64,000 nt of DNA, from positions 1 to 64,000 of the forward strand of contig CANRNT010000002.1 in the NCBI GenBank assembly GCA_947631995.1. Direction: 5' to 3'. Position numbers and translations under genes: made by a program. The DNA is from an uncultured Clostridia bacterium. GTDB taxonomy: Bacteria; Bacillota; Clostridia; Oscillospirales; Ruminococcaceae. Positions 41,399 through 51,050 of the stretch are shown here, piece by piece. Within the stretch, counting starts at the first letter, position 1. Every line of letters starts with the position of its first letter. The notes under the pieces were generated by a model, which was not told the DNA's origin, did no database searches, and worked only from the letters and a program-made list of their open reading frames with translations.

Positions 41399-44011
41399 TT
41401 ATATCTTTGATACGACCGTTGACAGCAGAGGAACCGCGAACGAGAAGCCGAGAGCTATGGCAAGATAAACAGGGCCTAAGGCAACGGTGGAAAATACCGT
41501 TTGCAGGAACGGTACATATATCGAAGCGAGTATAACGGTCAGTGAAAGAAGCACAGCGGCGAGCATGAAAATATTATTGAAAAGCGGAACGGTGAAGAGA
41601 TTTTTTTCTTCGCTCTTGCACTCGAAAACGTGCAGGAGCTGCGAAGCCACCAGAGTGAAAAGCGCACCCGTGCGCGCCGTTTCAACGCTGCCCGAGAGCC
41701 GGAAAACGGCTACGAAGCAGGCGAGCGTGCTAAGACCTATGAGCAGTCCGCGGAATATTATCCTCGACATAAGACCGCCCGAGAAAAAGCTTTCGTCCTT
41801 TTTGCGCGGACGCTTTGTCATTACGCTTTCTTCGGTCGGTTCAAGGCCGAGCGCCACCGCAGGCAGTCCGTCCGTGACGAGATTTACAAGAAGTATCTGC
41901 GTAGGAAGAAGAACTATCGGCAGCCCCATGATTATGCCGAAAAACATGGTTATGACCTCTCCGATGTTGCAGGAGATAAGGTATCTTACGAATTTGCGTA
42001 TGTTGGCGTAAACTGTACGCCCCTGTTCAACGGCGTTTACAAGCGTTGCAAAGTTGTCGTCCAGTAGCACTACGTCAGCCGCCGACCGCGTAACATCGGT
42101 ACCCGTTATGCCCATTGATACGCCGATATCCGCTTCCTTTACCGCAGGCGCGTCGTTCACTCCGTCACCCGTCATTGCAACGACGTGTCCTTTTTCCTTA
42201 TATGCCCTTACTATCCTCAGCTTGTCGGCTGGACTAACGCGCGCGAACACGGTCACTTTTTCTATTATCTCTGCTAGCGCGTCATCGGAGAGAGCAGCCA
42301 GCTCCTCGCCCGTAAGAGCGATGTCGCCGCTGTGGAATATCCCTGCCTGCTTTGCTATCTCTACCGCCGTCAGCCTGTGGTCTCCCGTTATCATGACCGT
42401 TTTTATGTGCGCCTTTGAGCAAAGCTTGACGGCGTTTTTTGCCTCTCTTTTCGGCGGGTCTATCATGCCTGCAAATCCCAGAAAGACCGTTTGTCCGTCG
42501 GTCTCCTCGGAGAAAGCTATCACTCTCAGCGCTCTTGCAGCCATTTCGTCGCATTTTCTGATAAGCGACTTTTTCATAGCCGCGTCAAGAGGTGCTATGC
42601 CGTTTTGCAGATAAACGTATCCGCAGCCGTCAAGTATCACGTCCGACGCGCCCTTTGTATATGTAGCGGTAGTGCCGTTTATTCTTGCTGTTACGGACAT
42701 CTTTCGGCTGTCGCTGTCAAAAGGCGTTTCCGAAAGCTTTACCGCTCCAATGGCTTCGGCAGTTACAGAGCCTTTCGCGGCGGCGATAAGCAGAGCGGTC
42801 TCGGTCGGGTCGCCTGAGGTCTCCCATTGGTGTACGCCGTTTTTGCCGACGGTCTTTGTAATGGAGGAGTCGCTGCAAACGCAGGCGCATATGAGCATTT
42901 CACGCAGAGCGGAAACGGACTTATCGGGGCGAACGGAGGAAAGTATCTGACCCTCGCATTGCGTGCCGCTGCCCGTTACGGTAAAATCAAGGTCGGCGGT
43001 AGATATGTGCGTAACTGTCATCTTGTTTTCGGTAATAGTACCCGTCTTGTCGGTGCATATAACGGACGCGCAGCCGAGCGTTTCAACGGAGTGGAGCCTG
43101 TGAACGAACGCATTTCTCTTCAGCATACTGCGTACCGCGAGAGCAAGAGCTATCGTCACCGTTGCGGGAAGCCCCTCGGGTATAGCCGCTATGGCGACCG
43201 TTATCCCCGTCATCAGCATATTGAAAACAGGTTCGCCGTGTATCACTCCAACAACGAAAACTATCACGCATATCGCAAGGCATATCACGGCGAGCAGCTT
43301 TCCCAGCTCGCCCAGACGCTTTTGCAGCGGGGTCTGTTCCTCCTCTATTTCTGACAGCATATCCGATACCTGTCCTATCTGTGTGGCTTTCCCCGTGACC
43401 GCGACCTCGCACCTTGCAGTTCCTTTTAATACGTTAGTACCCATGTATGCAACATACGGCAGGTTAAGAGCGGAGCAGCCGCTTTCTCCGTTTCGCGGAC
43501 GTTTAGCGCAGCCGTGAGTTTCGCCTGTAAGTATCGCTTCGTCGCACATAAGCCCCTGCGAAGCTGTCACATAGCAGTCGGCAGGCACCCTGTCGCCGCT
43601 CTCCAGTTCGATAACATCGCCCCGCACCAGCTTGCTCGCAGGTATAACGGTAAGCTTGCCGTCTCTGTACACCTTTGCGGTAGGCGAGGTCATCTGTTCC
43701 AGAGCCTCGAGAGTTTTTTCCGTGCGGTACTCCTGAATGAAGCCCAGCGCAGAGTTGAGCAGAACTACCAGAAGTATGGTAGCCGCGTCGTAAAACTCTC
43801 CCATTAATACAGATATCACCGTCGCGCCGAGAAGTATCATTACCATTATGTCTCTGAACTGATTTACAAATATCCTCGCGGCGCTTTTGTTTTTCTTTTT
43901 TTCGAGGATATTTTCGCCGTCCTCCTCCAGACGTCTTTGCGCTATTTCTTCGGGAAGTCCGAGCGCAGAGCTTTCGTCCGTCTTTATTTCTTCAACGAAA
44001 TATTCCAACAT
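41399..44011 (-). CDS. P2-type calcium-transporting ATPase (copy 1)
   Basis: An 870-aa pump of the PMR1/SERCA-like bacterial branch. It shows the cation N-terminal domain, TM4 with AAIPEGLPATVTIALALA, the phosphorylated D321 in CTDKTGT, KGASDVIL in the ATP site, GDGVNDAPAVKEADIG, and TM6 with NLVTDGLPAVALGLE. These residues indicate Ca2+ (possibly Mn2+) export from the cytoplasm. GAAAGGAGAT lies before the ATG. A second, clearly divergent copy is at 53268-55910. No metal regulator is adjacent. Confidence 0.9.
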   Translation of the reverse strand: MLEYFVEEIKTDESSALGLPEEIAQRRLEEDGENILEKKKNKSAARIFVNQFRDIMVMILLGATVISVLMGEFYDAATILLVVLLNSALGFIQEYRTEKTLEALEQMTSPTAKVYRDGKLTVIPASKLVRGDVIELESGDRVPADCYVTASQGLMCDEAILTGETHGCAKRPRNGESGCSALNLPYVAYMGTNVLKGTARCEVAVTGKATQIGQVSDMLSEIEEEQTPLQKRLGELGKLLAVICLAICVIVFVVGVIHGEPVFNMLMTGITVAIAAIPEGLPATVTIALALAVRSMLKRNAFVHRLHSVETLGCASVICTDKTGTITENKMTVTHISTADLDFTVTGSGTQCEGQILSSVRPDKSVSALREMLICACVCSDSSITKTVGKNGVHQWETSGDPTETALLIAAAKGSVTAEAIGAVKLSETPFDSDSRKMSVTARINGTTATYTKGASDVILDGCGYVYLQNGIAPLDAAMKKSLIRKCDEMAARALRVIAFSEETDGQTVFLGFAGMIDPPKREAKNAVKLCSKAHIKTVMITGDHRLTAVEIAKQAGIFHSGDIALTGEELAALSDDALAEIIEKVTVFARVSPADKLRIVRAYKEKGHVVAMTGDGVNDAPAVKEADIGVSMGITGTDVTRSAADVVLLDDNFATLVNAVEQGRTVYANIRKFVRYLISCNIGEVITMFFGIIMGLPIVLLPTQILLVNLVTDGLPAVALGLEPTEESVMTKRPRKKDESFFSGGLMSRIIFRGLLIGLSTLACFVAVFRLSGSVETARTGALFTLVASQLLHVFECKSEEKNLFTVPLFNNIFMLAAVLLSLTVILASIYVPFLQTVFSTVALGPVYLAIALGFSFAVPLLSTVVSKI

Positions 44012-44163
44012 CAGTATATCTCCTTTCGCTTGCCTGTCTTGTACAATTTATATGTCTGACGGCTATGGCAATATGCCGATATTCAACATAATATAATGTA
44101 GCAGTTATATGCAGTAATATACTACTGCGGGAGGAGGCGTAACGCCGCATAGCGGCTGAATAT

Positions 44164-44391
44164 ATGAGAAGCAAACATGAAAAGACCGTTTTCGCGATGT
44201 CCTCTGTGACATATGCCGTCAAAGCGCAGTCGCTGCTCCGTGCTAACGGCTTCGGCTGCGAGGTGATAAGAACGCCAAAGGATCTGGCAAAGGGCTGCGG
44301 ATACAGTATAATGGTGATAGGCAGCAGAGAAAATGCGGAGCAGCTCCTGCAAAGAGCAGGCATTGAGATAAAAGCAAGCAGAGCAATATGA
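44164..44391 (+). CDS. DUF3343 putative Se/S carrier protein
   Basis: A 75-aa protein of the family proposed to carry selenium or sulfur to labile-Se enzymes. The conserved Cys-Gly is seen in TPKDLAKGCGYSIMVIG. It lies 54 bases upstream of a SufS-like cysteine desulfurase gene on the same strand, the partner expected from comparative genomics of DUF3343. None of the other selenium-insertion genes is in the window. GGGAGGAGGCG lies some 20 bases before the ATG, so an alternative upstream start is possible. Confidence 0.75.
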   Translation: MRSKHEKTVFAMSSVTYAVKAQSLLRANGFGCEVIRTPKDLAKGCGYSIMVIGSRENAEQLLQRAGIEIKASRAI

Positions 44392-44445
44392 AACGCAGAA
44401 GAATGACACACGAATATGATCCGAAAGGAGGTAAAGCGCAAAAGT

Positions 44446-45582
44446 ATGATAAATATGATATATTTCGATAACTCGGCGACAAGCTATCCTAAGCCCGCTT
44501 CCGTGCCGCAGGCAATGGCGGCGGCTGTTGTGCAGCTTGGAGGAAATCCCGGCAGAGGCGGACACAGTATGGCGGTCAATGCCGCAAAAGCGGTATACGG
44601 AGTAAGAGAGCAGGCAGCCGAAATGTTCGGCGCTCAGCCGGAAAATACCGTGTTCACCGTCAACTGTACCCATGCCCTCAACACCGCGATAAAGGGAGTT
44701 GTCAACGGCGGCGGACATATCATCATCTCGTCAATGGAGCATAACGCCGTATCGCGCCCGATATACGCCATGCTGGATAATGGCGTAAGCTGTTCGGTAG
44801 CGCGGGCGGCGGAAAGCGACGACGAGACCGTAAGCAATTTTGATAAGCTTATCCGCGGGGATACCAAAGCGATAGTGTGTACGGCGGTATCGAACGTTAC
44901 GGGCAAGATACTCCCCGTTGAACAGCTCGCAAAGCTGTGCAGAGAAAAGGGTATATGCCTTATATGCGACGCGGCTCAGGCGGCGGGCGTTATACCACTA
45001 TCGCTGGATACGTCGGCGGATATAATATGTACCGCAGGTCATAAGGGCTTGTTCGGCCCCTCGGGTACGGGACTGCTCATAACGAACGGCAGGTATCCTA
45101 TCACACCGCTTATGGAGGGCGGAACGGGCACGACTTCTCTTGAAACGGCGCAGCCAGATATCATGCCAGAACGTCTTGAGAGCGGGACTGTCAACGTGCC
45201 CGGAATAATGGGACTTGGAAAGGGCATAGGATTTGTAAAGGCAAAGGGCATAGATAATATCCACAGAAAAGAAGAAGTCCTGTGCGAGCTTTTTATCGAC
45301 AGGATAAAGAATATTGACGGTATAAAGATATATAGGGAGAAAGAGGGAAAGTATGCCCCGATAGTTGCTTTCAATGTCGGAGATATGCATTCCGATGACG
45401 CGGCACAGTATTTGGGAGAGCACGGCTTCGCTCTGCGCGGAGGATATCAATGCGCCGCGGTAACGCACCATTTTCTCGGGACTCTCGACTGCGGTGTGGT
45501 CAGGTTCTCTCCGTCGGTGTTCAATAACGAGGCGCAGGTCGCAAGACTGGCGGACTATGTAAAAAAATTATCACTTTTTTGA
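44446..45582 (+). CDS. SufS/CsdA-like cysteine desulfurase family protein
   Basis: A 378-aa PLP enzyme of aminotransferase class V. The PLP Lys lies in TAGHKGLFGPSGTG, the pyridine-ring Asp in LICDAAQAAG, and the catalytic Cys in LRGGYQCAAVTHH near residue 338. It belongs to the subfamily often paired with DUF3343 (TIGR01977-like by recollection) and probably releases sulfur or selenium from cysteine or selenocysteine. Several starts are possible; ATG 44446 lies 13 bases after AAAGGAGGT, and the ATG at 44455 is an alternative. Confidence 0.85.
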   Translation: MINMIYFDNSATSYPKPASVPQAMAAAVVQLGGNPGRGGHSMAVNAAKAVYGVREQAAEMFGAQPENTVFTVNCTHALNTAIKGVVNGGGHIIISSMEHNAVSRPIYAMLDNGVSCSVARAAESDDETVSNFDKLIRGDTKAIVCTAVSNVTGKILPVEQLAKLCREKGICLICDAAQAAGVIPLSLDTSADIICTAGHKGLFGPSGTGLLITNGRYPITPLMEGGTGTTSLETAQPDIMPERLESGTVNVPGIMGLGKGIGFVKAKGIDNIHRKEEVLCELFIDRIKNIDGIKIYREKEGKYAPIVAFNVGDMHSDDAAQYLGEHGFALRGGYQCAAVTHHFLGTLDCGVVRFSPSVFNNEAQVARLADYVKKLSLF

Positions 45583-45591
45583 AAAAAGGTC

Positions 45592-45620
45592 TTGTGATTT
45601 TTGTTCAGTTGTGGTACAAT
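45592..45620 (+). promoter_or_regulatory. Promoter of cdaA-cdaR
   Basis: TTGTGA (45592-45597), 17 bases, TACAAT (45615-45620). Confidence 0.6.
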
Positions 45621-45669
45621 AAAAGAGGCTGTAGTCAGTTAAGACCTTAAAGAAAGGAAGTGAAGCGGT

Positions 45670-46539
45670 ATGAGAGATTTTTTTAATGCGTTCATAAGCG
45701 TGTGTCAGTCGATATCTTTGTCTGATATCGTCGATATGATACTGCTCTCATATCTGCTTTATAAATTTATGCAGCTCGTCCGCGAAACAAGAGCGCAGCA
45801 GCTCGTAAAGGGCATATGCGTGATGATAGTAGCGTACCTGATAGCTAAATTCCTTGAGCTTACTATAATGACGTTTATATTGACAAAGTGCTTCCAATGG
45901 GGAATACTTGCGATAATCATAATGTTCCAGCCCGAGCTGCGGCGTATACTCGAAAAGATAGGCAGAGCGAAGATAATGGATTTCAACGTCTTTAACTCGA
46001 CCGATCCGCAGGACGTCAGCGAAGCATGGACAAAGGCTATCAACGCTATATGCGACGCAGCGGCGAGCCTTTCCGCTTCCGCAACGGGAGCATTGATAGT
46101 CTGTGAAAGACAGACAAGGCTGGGTGAACAGATAGATACGGGAACTATCCTGAACTGTACGCCGAGCGAGGCGGTGTTCGGGAATATATTCTTCCCCAAT
46201 ACTCCGCTGCATGATGGAGCTGTCATAATGAGAGACGGTATGCTGCTCGCGGCAGGATGTTTTTTGCCAAAGCCGCAGAAAGAGGAGCTTATAAATAAGC
46301 AGCTCGGTTCAAGACACAGAGCCGCTATTGGAATGAGCGAGAACTCCGACGCGATAGTTATCGTGGTATCGGAGGAAACGGGTACCATATCCGTCGCGGA
46401 GGACGGCGAGCTGACAAGAGGCTATACCAGAGACAGCCTGAAAAAGCTCCTGACCGACAGACTGATACCCGAAAAAAATACCGCGCCTAAAATGCCGCTC
46501 GCGGAGAAAGTGAGGGCAAAATGGAAAAAAGACGCATGA
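45670..46539 (+). CDS. cdaA: Diadenylate cyclase CdaA
   Basis: A 289-aa membrane-bound enzyme making cyclic di-AMP from two ATP. Three N-terminal membrane segments (about residues 15-80) precede the DAC domain with its two signature motifs, PLHDGAVIM and GSRHRAAIG. GGAAGTG lies about 9 bases before the ATG. The regulator cdaR begins inside its 3' end, with a 19-base overlap. The usual third gene of this operon, glmM, is not present here. c-di-AMP generally governs potassium and osmotic balance. Confidence 0.95.
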   Translation: MRDFFNAFISVCQSISLSDIVDMILLSYLLYKFMQLVRETRAQQLVKGICVMIVAYLIAKFLELTIMTFILTKCFQWGILAIIIMFQPELRRILEKIGRAKIMDFNVFNSTDPQDVSEAWTKAINAICDAAASLSASATGALIVCERQTRLGEQIDTGTILNCTPSEAVFGNIFFPNTPLHDGAVIMRDGMLLAAGCFLPKPQKEELINKQLGSRHRAAIGMSENSDAIVIVVSEETGTISVAEDGELTRGYTRDSLKKLLTDRLIPEKNTAPKMPLAEKVRAKWKKDA

Positions 46540-47840
46540 GGTTAGGTAAGATACTGAAAAGAGACTTTCCGATGAAGGTCGGCGCGGTCGTTATAGCGAT
46601 AATAATATGGTTCGCGCTTTCAATAACCATGTTCCCGACTGTGTTTATGACTATCAAGGACGTGCCGGTGACCATATCGCTCGAGGGAACGACTGCCGAA
46701 GCTCAGGGTCTTGCCATAACGGAATTTAATGAGGATACCAAGGTAGAGGTAAGCATAAGCGGAATGAGATATGAGATAGGAAGCTTTACCGAGGATGATC
46801 TCAAAGCGACCGTGGATATGTCGGGGGTCACTCAGGCGGGTACTTACGATCTCAATATAAACGTAACTTCGTCAGCAGCTTCCTGTAGTGTAACGAAGAT
46901 AACGCCGTCTACCGTAAGAGTAAAAGTTGACTATATAAAGCAGGTGACTATCCCGCTTCAGGTAAGAGCTACATCAGTGAGCGCGGAGGACGGATACTCT
47001 TTGGGAGACGCCGTTGTGACGCCGGAAACGATAACCGTAAGAGGCCCGGAAAAGCTTGTTGACAGCCTCGGATATGCGGTGTTTGCCGTAGATCAGAAGA
47101 AAAAGCTTTCCGAAACGTATACCACTTCGGACGGAAAACTGTACCTGTATTCCAACGATAATTCTCTTATCGACGACAGCTCGTTCGAGCTGGACTATGA
47201 CCCGATCTCGGTGACGTTCCCGGTATACTTTATGAAAACGCTGAAGTTCTCGTTCGACTATCAGGGCGCGCCGGATAATTTTGATACGGATATCCTGAAG
47301 TATAAGCTCTCGCAAGACAGCATAGATGTTATGACGGCGAACGAAAGCGTGCTTAATCAGGACGTTCTGCATTTGGGATATATAAACCTGAGTGATATCA
47401 ATCTCGAAAAGAGCTTTACTTTCGATGTAAATCTCGACTCCGGCGTTTCAAGTCCGTCGGGAATACGGACAGTTACGGTGACGTTCGACCCGACAGGCTT
47501 TGTGAGCAAGCAGTTCACTATCCCTGAGAGCAATATCAAGATGATAAACGTTCCTGCGAACCGTACTGCCGAGCTTTCAACAAAGGCGATATCGGAGGTA
47601 ACTATCTACGGTCCTGCGGACGTTATGGAAACCCTGACAGCCGATGACCTTATCGCCGAGTTTGATATGCAGTCAACTGTTCTGGAAAACGGAACGTATA
47701 CCAGAAACGTAAGGATATATGCTCCGCAGGTGGATACCGTCTGGTGCTACGGCAACTATGAGATAATGTTCACCGTTTCGGAAAGATCTGACCCGACTGC
47801 CGCGCAGACCGTTACCACAACGACAACGACGGCAAGATAA
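46521..47840 (+). CDS. cdaR: CdaR, YbbR-domain regulator of CdaA
   Basis: A 439-aa protein anchored by one N-terminal membrane segment (about residues 17-38) with YbbR repeats outside the cell: the repeated pattern of VKVDYIKQVTIPLQV, ITVRGPEKLV and VTIYGPADVM marks three to four units. It ends in a short Thr run (TTTTTTAR). CdaR binds CdaA and tunes its activity. Overlap with cdaA indicates coupled synthesis. Confidence 0.9.
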   Translation: MEKRRMRLGKILKRDFPMKVGAVVIAIIIWFALSITMFPTVFMTIKDVPVTISLEGTTAEAQGLAITEFNEDTKVEVSISGMRYEIGSFTEDDLKATVDMSGVTQAGTYDLNINVTSSAASCSVTKITPSTVRVKVDYIKQVTIPLQVRATSVSAEDGYSLGDAVVTPETITVRGPEKLVDSLGYAVFAVDQKKKLSETYTTSDGKLYLYSNDNSLIDDSSFELDYDPISVTFPVYFMKTLKFSFDYQGAPDNFDTDILKYKLSQDSIDVMTANESVLNQDVLHLGYINLSDINLEKSFTFDVNLDSGVSSPSGIRTVTVTFDPTGFVSKQFTIPESNIKMINVPANRTAELSTKAISEVTIYGPADVMETLTADDLIAEFDMQSTVLENGTYTRNVRIYAPQVDTVWCYGNYEIMFTVSERSDPTAAQTVTTTTTTAR

Positions 47841-47913
47841 TTTTGTGTGTAAAAATATATACGCCTCCGACAGTAAACGGGGGCGTATAGTGATTTAAGG
47901 AGGCGTGCGCCAT

Positions 47914-49545
47914 ATGCCGATATTGATCCCGCAGATAAAGGGAGAGCTTTCGGACAGCAGAGATGAGATAATAGAAAAAGCCGTCAGATCGGCAGGAATT
48001 AAGCAAAGCGATGTTTCCTCCGCCGATATATATAAGATATCCGTGGACGCTCGCAAGCACGATAAGAACGGCATACATTTCGTGTACAGCGTTATGGTGA
48101 GCCTTAAAGATAAGAGCAGGGAACAGTTTGAAGCCGACAGAAATAAGCTGACATATTCTCCCGACGCAAGCTTCTTTCCCGATATGATGAAAAAGGTGCG
48201 CCGCGTTAATGATAAAGAAAAGCGCGGCGGCAGGATAGTTATAGCGGGATTTGGACCTGCGGGAATGTTCTGCGCCCTCGTTTTGGCGGAGAACGGCTAT
48301 GAGCCGATAGTCGTCGAGCGCGGCTCAGCAGTTGACGAAAGAGTAAAAAAGGTGTCGGCTTTCTGGAACGGCGGAGAGCTTGACGAGAACACCAACGTGC
48401 AGTTCGGCGAGGGCGGAGCAGGCACGTTTTCCGACGGTAAGCTGACCACCCGCATAAAAGACCCTCTTTGCAGATACGTCCTTGAAAGACTTGTAGGCTT
48501 TGGCGCGCCCGAAGAAATATTGTCGCGCGCAAAACCTCATATCGGTACGGACAAGCTGACAGGCATAGTGAAGAGCCTGCGCGAGAGGATAATTGAAGTC
48601 GGCGGAGAGGTGCATTTTGATACGCGTCTGGACGGCATTACTGTGTCTGACGGAAGAGTAAAGTCAGTAAGATGTGTAGATAGCGGCGGAGATATCATGG
48701 ATATAGAATGTTCATGCCTTGTTGCCGCAATAGGTCACAGCGCGCGTGATACGGCTGAAATGCTTATCAGAAGCGGCGTCGTGATAGAGCAGAAGCCGTT
48801 CGCGGTCGGGGTGAGGATAGAGCATAAGCAGTCGGCGGTGGACGAGAGCCTGTACGGGAAATACGCGGGCGATGAAAGGCTTCCCAAGGGAGAGTATCAG
48901 ATGTCATATACCCAAAAGGACGGGCAGAGCTGCTATACGTTCTGTATGTGCCCCGGAGGAGTGGTAGTGCCTGCGGCGAGCGAGAGCGGCGGCGTGGTCG
49001 TGAACGGTATGAGCGAGTTTGCAAGAAGCGGCGAGAACGCAAATTCCGCATTGGTAACGGCGGTCAACGCCAGCAGCTTTGGCAGCGGTATTCTGGACGG
49101 AATGGAATTTGCGCGAAAAATAGAGCGCCGAGCTTTCGCGGAAACGGGCGGATATTTTGCCCCTGCAACATCGGTAAAGGGCTTTCTTGAAGGCAGACCG
49201 TCGCTTGACTGCTCCGTTTCACCGACATATGCGAGAGGCGTAAAAGCCGCGGACTTTGAAAAAATATTTCCTTCCAATGTTACGGATATGCTCAAAAAAG
49301 GATTAAGCGTTTTTGCAAAAAGAATGAAGTGTTTCGGCGACGGCGGCGCATTGCTCACCGCCCCCGAAACGCGGACGTCATCGCCGATACGGATAGTCAG
49401 GGGAGAGCGGCTGAACGCAGTCGGCATTGAAAACCTGTATCCCTGCGGAGAGGGAGCAGGTTATGCGGGCGGTATAACCTCCTCGGCGGTAGACGGAATA
49501 AAGACAGCTATCAGTATAGCGGAAAGCTTCGGCGCAATTGAATAA
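47914..49545 (+). CDS. FAD-dependent oxidoreductase (COG2509-like)
   Basis: A 543-aa flavoprotein. An N-terminal domain of about 90 residues precedes the dinucleotide-binding fold IVIAGFGPAGMFCALVLAENG. Further landmarks are VQFGEGGAGTFSDGKLTTR, a VAAIGHSARDT segment and the C-terminal YPCGEGAGYAGGITSSAVDG. It resembles uncharacterised dehydrogenases of the BaiN/COG2509 type; the substrate is unknown. The start at 47914 follows AAGGAGGCG. It lies 73 bases after cdaR, with a weak hairpin between, and may be read through from that operon. Confidence 0.85.
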   Translation: MPILIPQIKGELSDSRDEIIEKAVRSAGIKQSDVSSADIYKISVDARKHDKNGIHFVYSVMVSLKDKSREQFEADRNKLTYSPDASFFPDMMKKVRRVNDKEKRGGRIVIAGFGPAGMFCALVLAENGYEPIVVERGSAVDERVKKVSAFWNGGELDENTNVQFGEGGAGTFSDGKLTTRIKDPLCRYVLERLVGFGAPEEILSRAKPHIGTDKLTGIVKSLRERIIEVGGEVHFDTRLDGITVSDGRVKSVRCVDSGGDIMDIECSCLVAAIGHSARDTAEMLIRSGVVIEQKPFAVGVRIEHKQSAVDESLYGKYAGDERLPKGEYQMSYTQKDGQSCYTFCMCPGGVVVPAASESGGVVVNGMSEFARSGENANSALVTAVNASSFGSGILDGMEFARKIERRAFAETGGYFAPATSVKGFLEGRPSLDCSVSPTYARGVKAADFEKIFPSNVTDMLKKGLSVFAKRMKCFGDGGALLTAPETRTSSPIRIVRGERLNAVGIENLYPCGEGAGYAGGITSSAVDGIKTAISIAESFGAIE

Positions 49546-49587
49546 AAATCAACATTCGCAGATGGGTATACTTTGTTGACACGCAAA

Positions 49588-49618
49588 AGGCTCTGTGTTC
49601 GTGGTGAACGCAGAGCCT
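49588..49618. terminator. Terminator between convergent genes
   Basis: AGGCTCTGTGTTC pairs with GAACGCAGAGCCT (one G-U pair) around GTG. The T run (TTTTGCG) is better on the minus strand, so it mainly ends the NlpC/P60 transcript. Confidence 0.75.
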
Positions 49619-49642
49619 GCTTGTTATGTTTATAACGTTGTA

Positions 49643-50917
49643 TCAGTTTACAAGTCTTTTTATAACGACTATCCTGTCCTTCTGGTAAATGTGAGAAATA
49701 ACTATTCCCGTTTCGGTGCTTTCAGCGTGTACCATCAGTCCGTTGCCTATGTACATGGAAACATGATAGATACTGCTGTAACTTCCGTAGCCGAAGAATA
49801 TAAGGTCGCCCGGCTTCATTTCGTCATAGGATACCGCCGTTCCGTAATAAGCCTGTGAAGCTGCATAGTGCGGCAGATATATACCTATCTGCGCATAGCT
49901 GAGCATTACAAGACCCGAGCAGTCTGTTGCAGCGTACTGGCTTCCCGCAAAGACGTATCTTCCGCCTACCATTCCCTTTGCATAATCGAGCACCGTCTGA
50001 AGATCGCCGGTCGGTGAAACGGGTATCTCGCTGGGAGATACGCCGCTGTATCCGCCGTTGCCGCCTGAAGGAGGAACAACGGGAGCGCGGGTAGTGGTAG
50101 TAGTGGTAGTAGTGGTGAGCGTCTGCATTTCCTGACTTACCTGCGCCTGCTGCTGGGAAACCTCGCCCCTCTGGTTTTCAAGATCGTTGATAAGCGAATC
50201 TATTTCCTGAGCGGCAGCCTCGTTTTCGGCTTTCAGCTTTTCAAGCTCTTCTCTGTCGCCGCGCAGCTGACTTAACTGCTCCGTGTAAGTTGACATTGTA
50301 GCGGTAAGATCCTGCTGCTCGCCCTCGAGCTTTGTTTCGGTATCCTGATACTGAGCTTTCAGATCGACAAGTCCGTTTATGATAGCGTCGTCATGCTCCG
50401 AAACTCTCTTGATAAGCTCCATTCTCATAAGCATATCATAAAAGTCGTCGCTTTCGAGCAGTACGGAGGCATACGAAGTGTTACCGGCTATGTACATAGC
50501 GCGAAGCCTTTGCTTATAGTCGCTTATGCCTGTGTCTATCTCAGTCTGAGTATCTTCGAGAGAGTCTTTAGTATTCCTGATCTCAAGATCAAGATCCGCT
50601 ATCTGAAGAGCCAACTGATCGGTATACTCGTTAACGAGCTGTATCTTTTCTTCTATGACTGCTATCTTTTCGTCAAGGGCTGCCTTTTTTTCTTTCAGAC
50701 CCTCCAGCTCCGTCGAAGCGCTGTCTATCTGGGCGGTAAGCTCATCCTGCTGTTTTTGCAGCTCGTCCAGCTTCTGCTGATACTCAGCCATTGTCGGCGT
50801 GGCAAGAGAAGTTATCACCGTTTCTGAATTATTCATAAACAGCGTAGCAGAGCCGAGCGCTATAATTACCGCCAGAGCAGTCGCGAGTAGCTTTTTTACT
50901 GTTCTTTTAGTGTTCAT
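49643..50917 (-). CDS. NlpC/P60 peptidoglycan hydrolase with coiled coil
   Basis: A 424-aa exported wall hydrolase. Signal-anchor (about 8-30), a long coiled coil (about 42-265, PcsB/CwlO-like), a Thr and Pro-rich linker (residues 270-300, a run of ten Thr) and a C-terminal NlpC/P60 domain with the catalytic Cys333 in ATDCSGLV, and His in IYHVSMYIG. It should cut stem peptides in the cell wall. CwlO/PcsB-type enzymes are controlled by FtsEX and by WalRK; FtsEX is not in the window, but a WalR-like box overlaps this promoter. Confidence 0.9.
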   Translation of the reverse strand: MNTKRTVKKLLATALAVIIALGSATLFMNNSETVITSLATPTMAEYQQKLDELQKQQDELTAQIDSASTELEGLKEKKAALDEKIAVIEEKIQLVNEYTDQLALQIADLDLEIRNTKDSLEDTQTEIDTGISDYKQRLRAMYIAGNTSYASVLLESDDFYDMLMRMELIKRVSEHDDAIINGLVDLKAQYQDTETKLEGEQQDLTATMSTYTEQLSQLRGDREELEKLKAENEAAAQEIDSLINDLENQRGEVSQQQAQVSQEMQTLTTTTTTTTTRAPVVPPSGGNGGYSGVSPSEIPVSPTGDLQTVLDYAKGMVGGRYVFAGSQYAATDCSGLVMLSYAQIGIYLPHYAASQAYYGTAVSYDEMKPGDLIFFGYGSYSSIYHVSMYIGNGLMVHAESTETGIVISHIYQKDRIVVIKRLVN

Positions 50918-51003
50918 TATTGTCTACACAAGCCTTTCTGTTATCTGTACATTGTTTTTTCTTTCTATTATTACTATTGTTACTGTTGATAGTTTGTAAT
51001 CAT

Positions 51004-51020
51004 TGTAACCGTTATGTAAC
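51004..51020 (+). promoter_or_regulatory. WalR-like box
   Basis: TGTAACCGTTATGTAAC is two direct TGTAAC hexamers 5 bases apart, an exact match to the WalR consensus TGTWAH-N5-TGTWAH. It lies at the expected start of transcription of the wall hydrolase gene, on the opposite strand to it. Confidence 0.6.
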
Positions 51021-51021
51021 A

Positions 51022-51050
51022 ATTATAACTCATTACATACAACTTGTCAA
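51022..51050 (-). promoter_or_regulatory. Consensus promoter of the NlpC/P60 gene
   Basis: Minus strand TTGACA (51050-51045), 17 bases, TATAAT (51027-51022). The leader is about 100 bases. The rest of the 367-base gap holds this and the divergent promoter below. Confidence 0.88.

Noticed and set aside
47848..47890. A hairpin after cdaR (ACGCCTCCG/CGGGGGCGT) as a terminator
   Set aside because: The stem is fair but no T run follows, so read-through into the FAD oxidoreductase seems likely.
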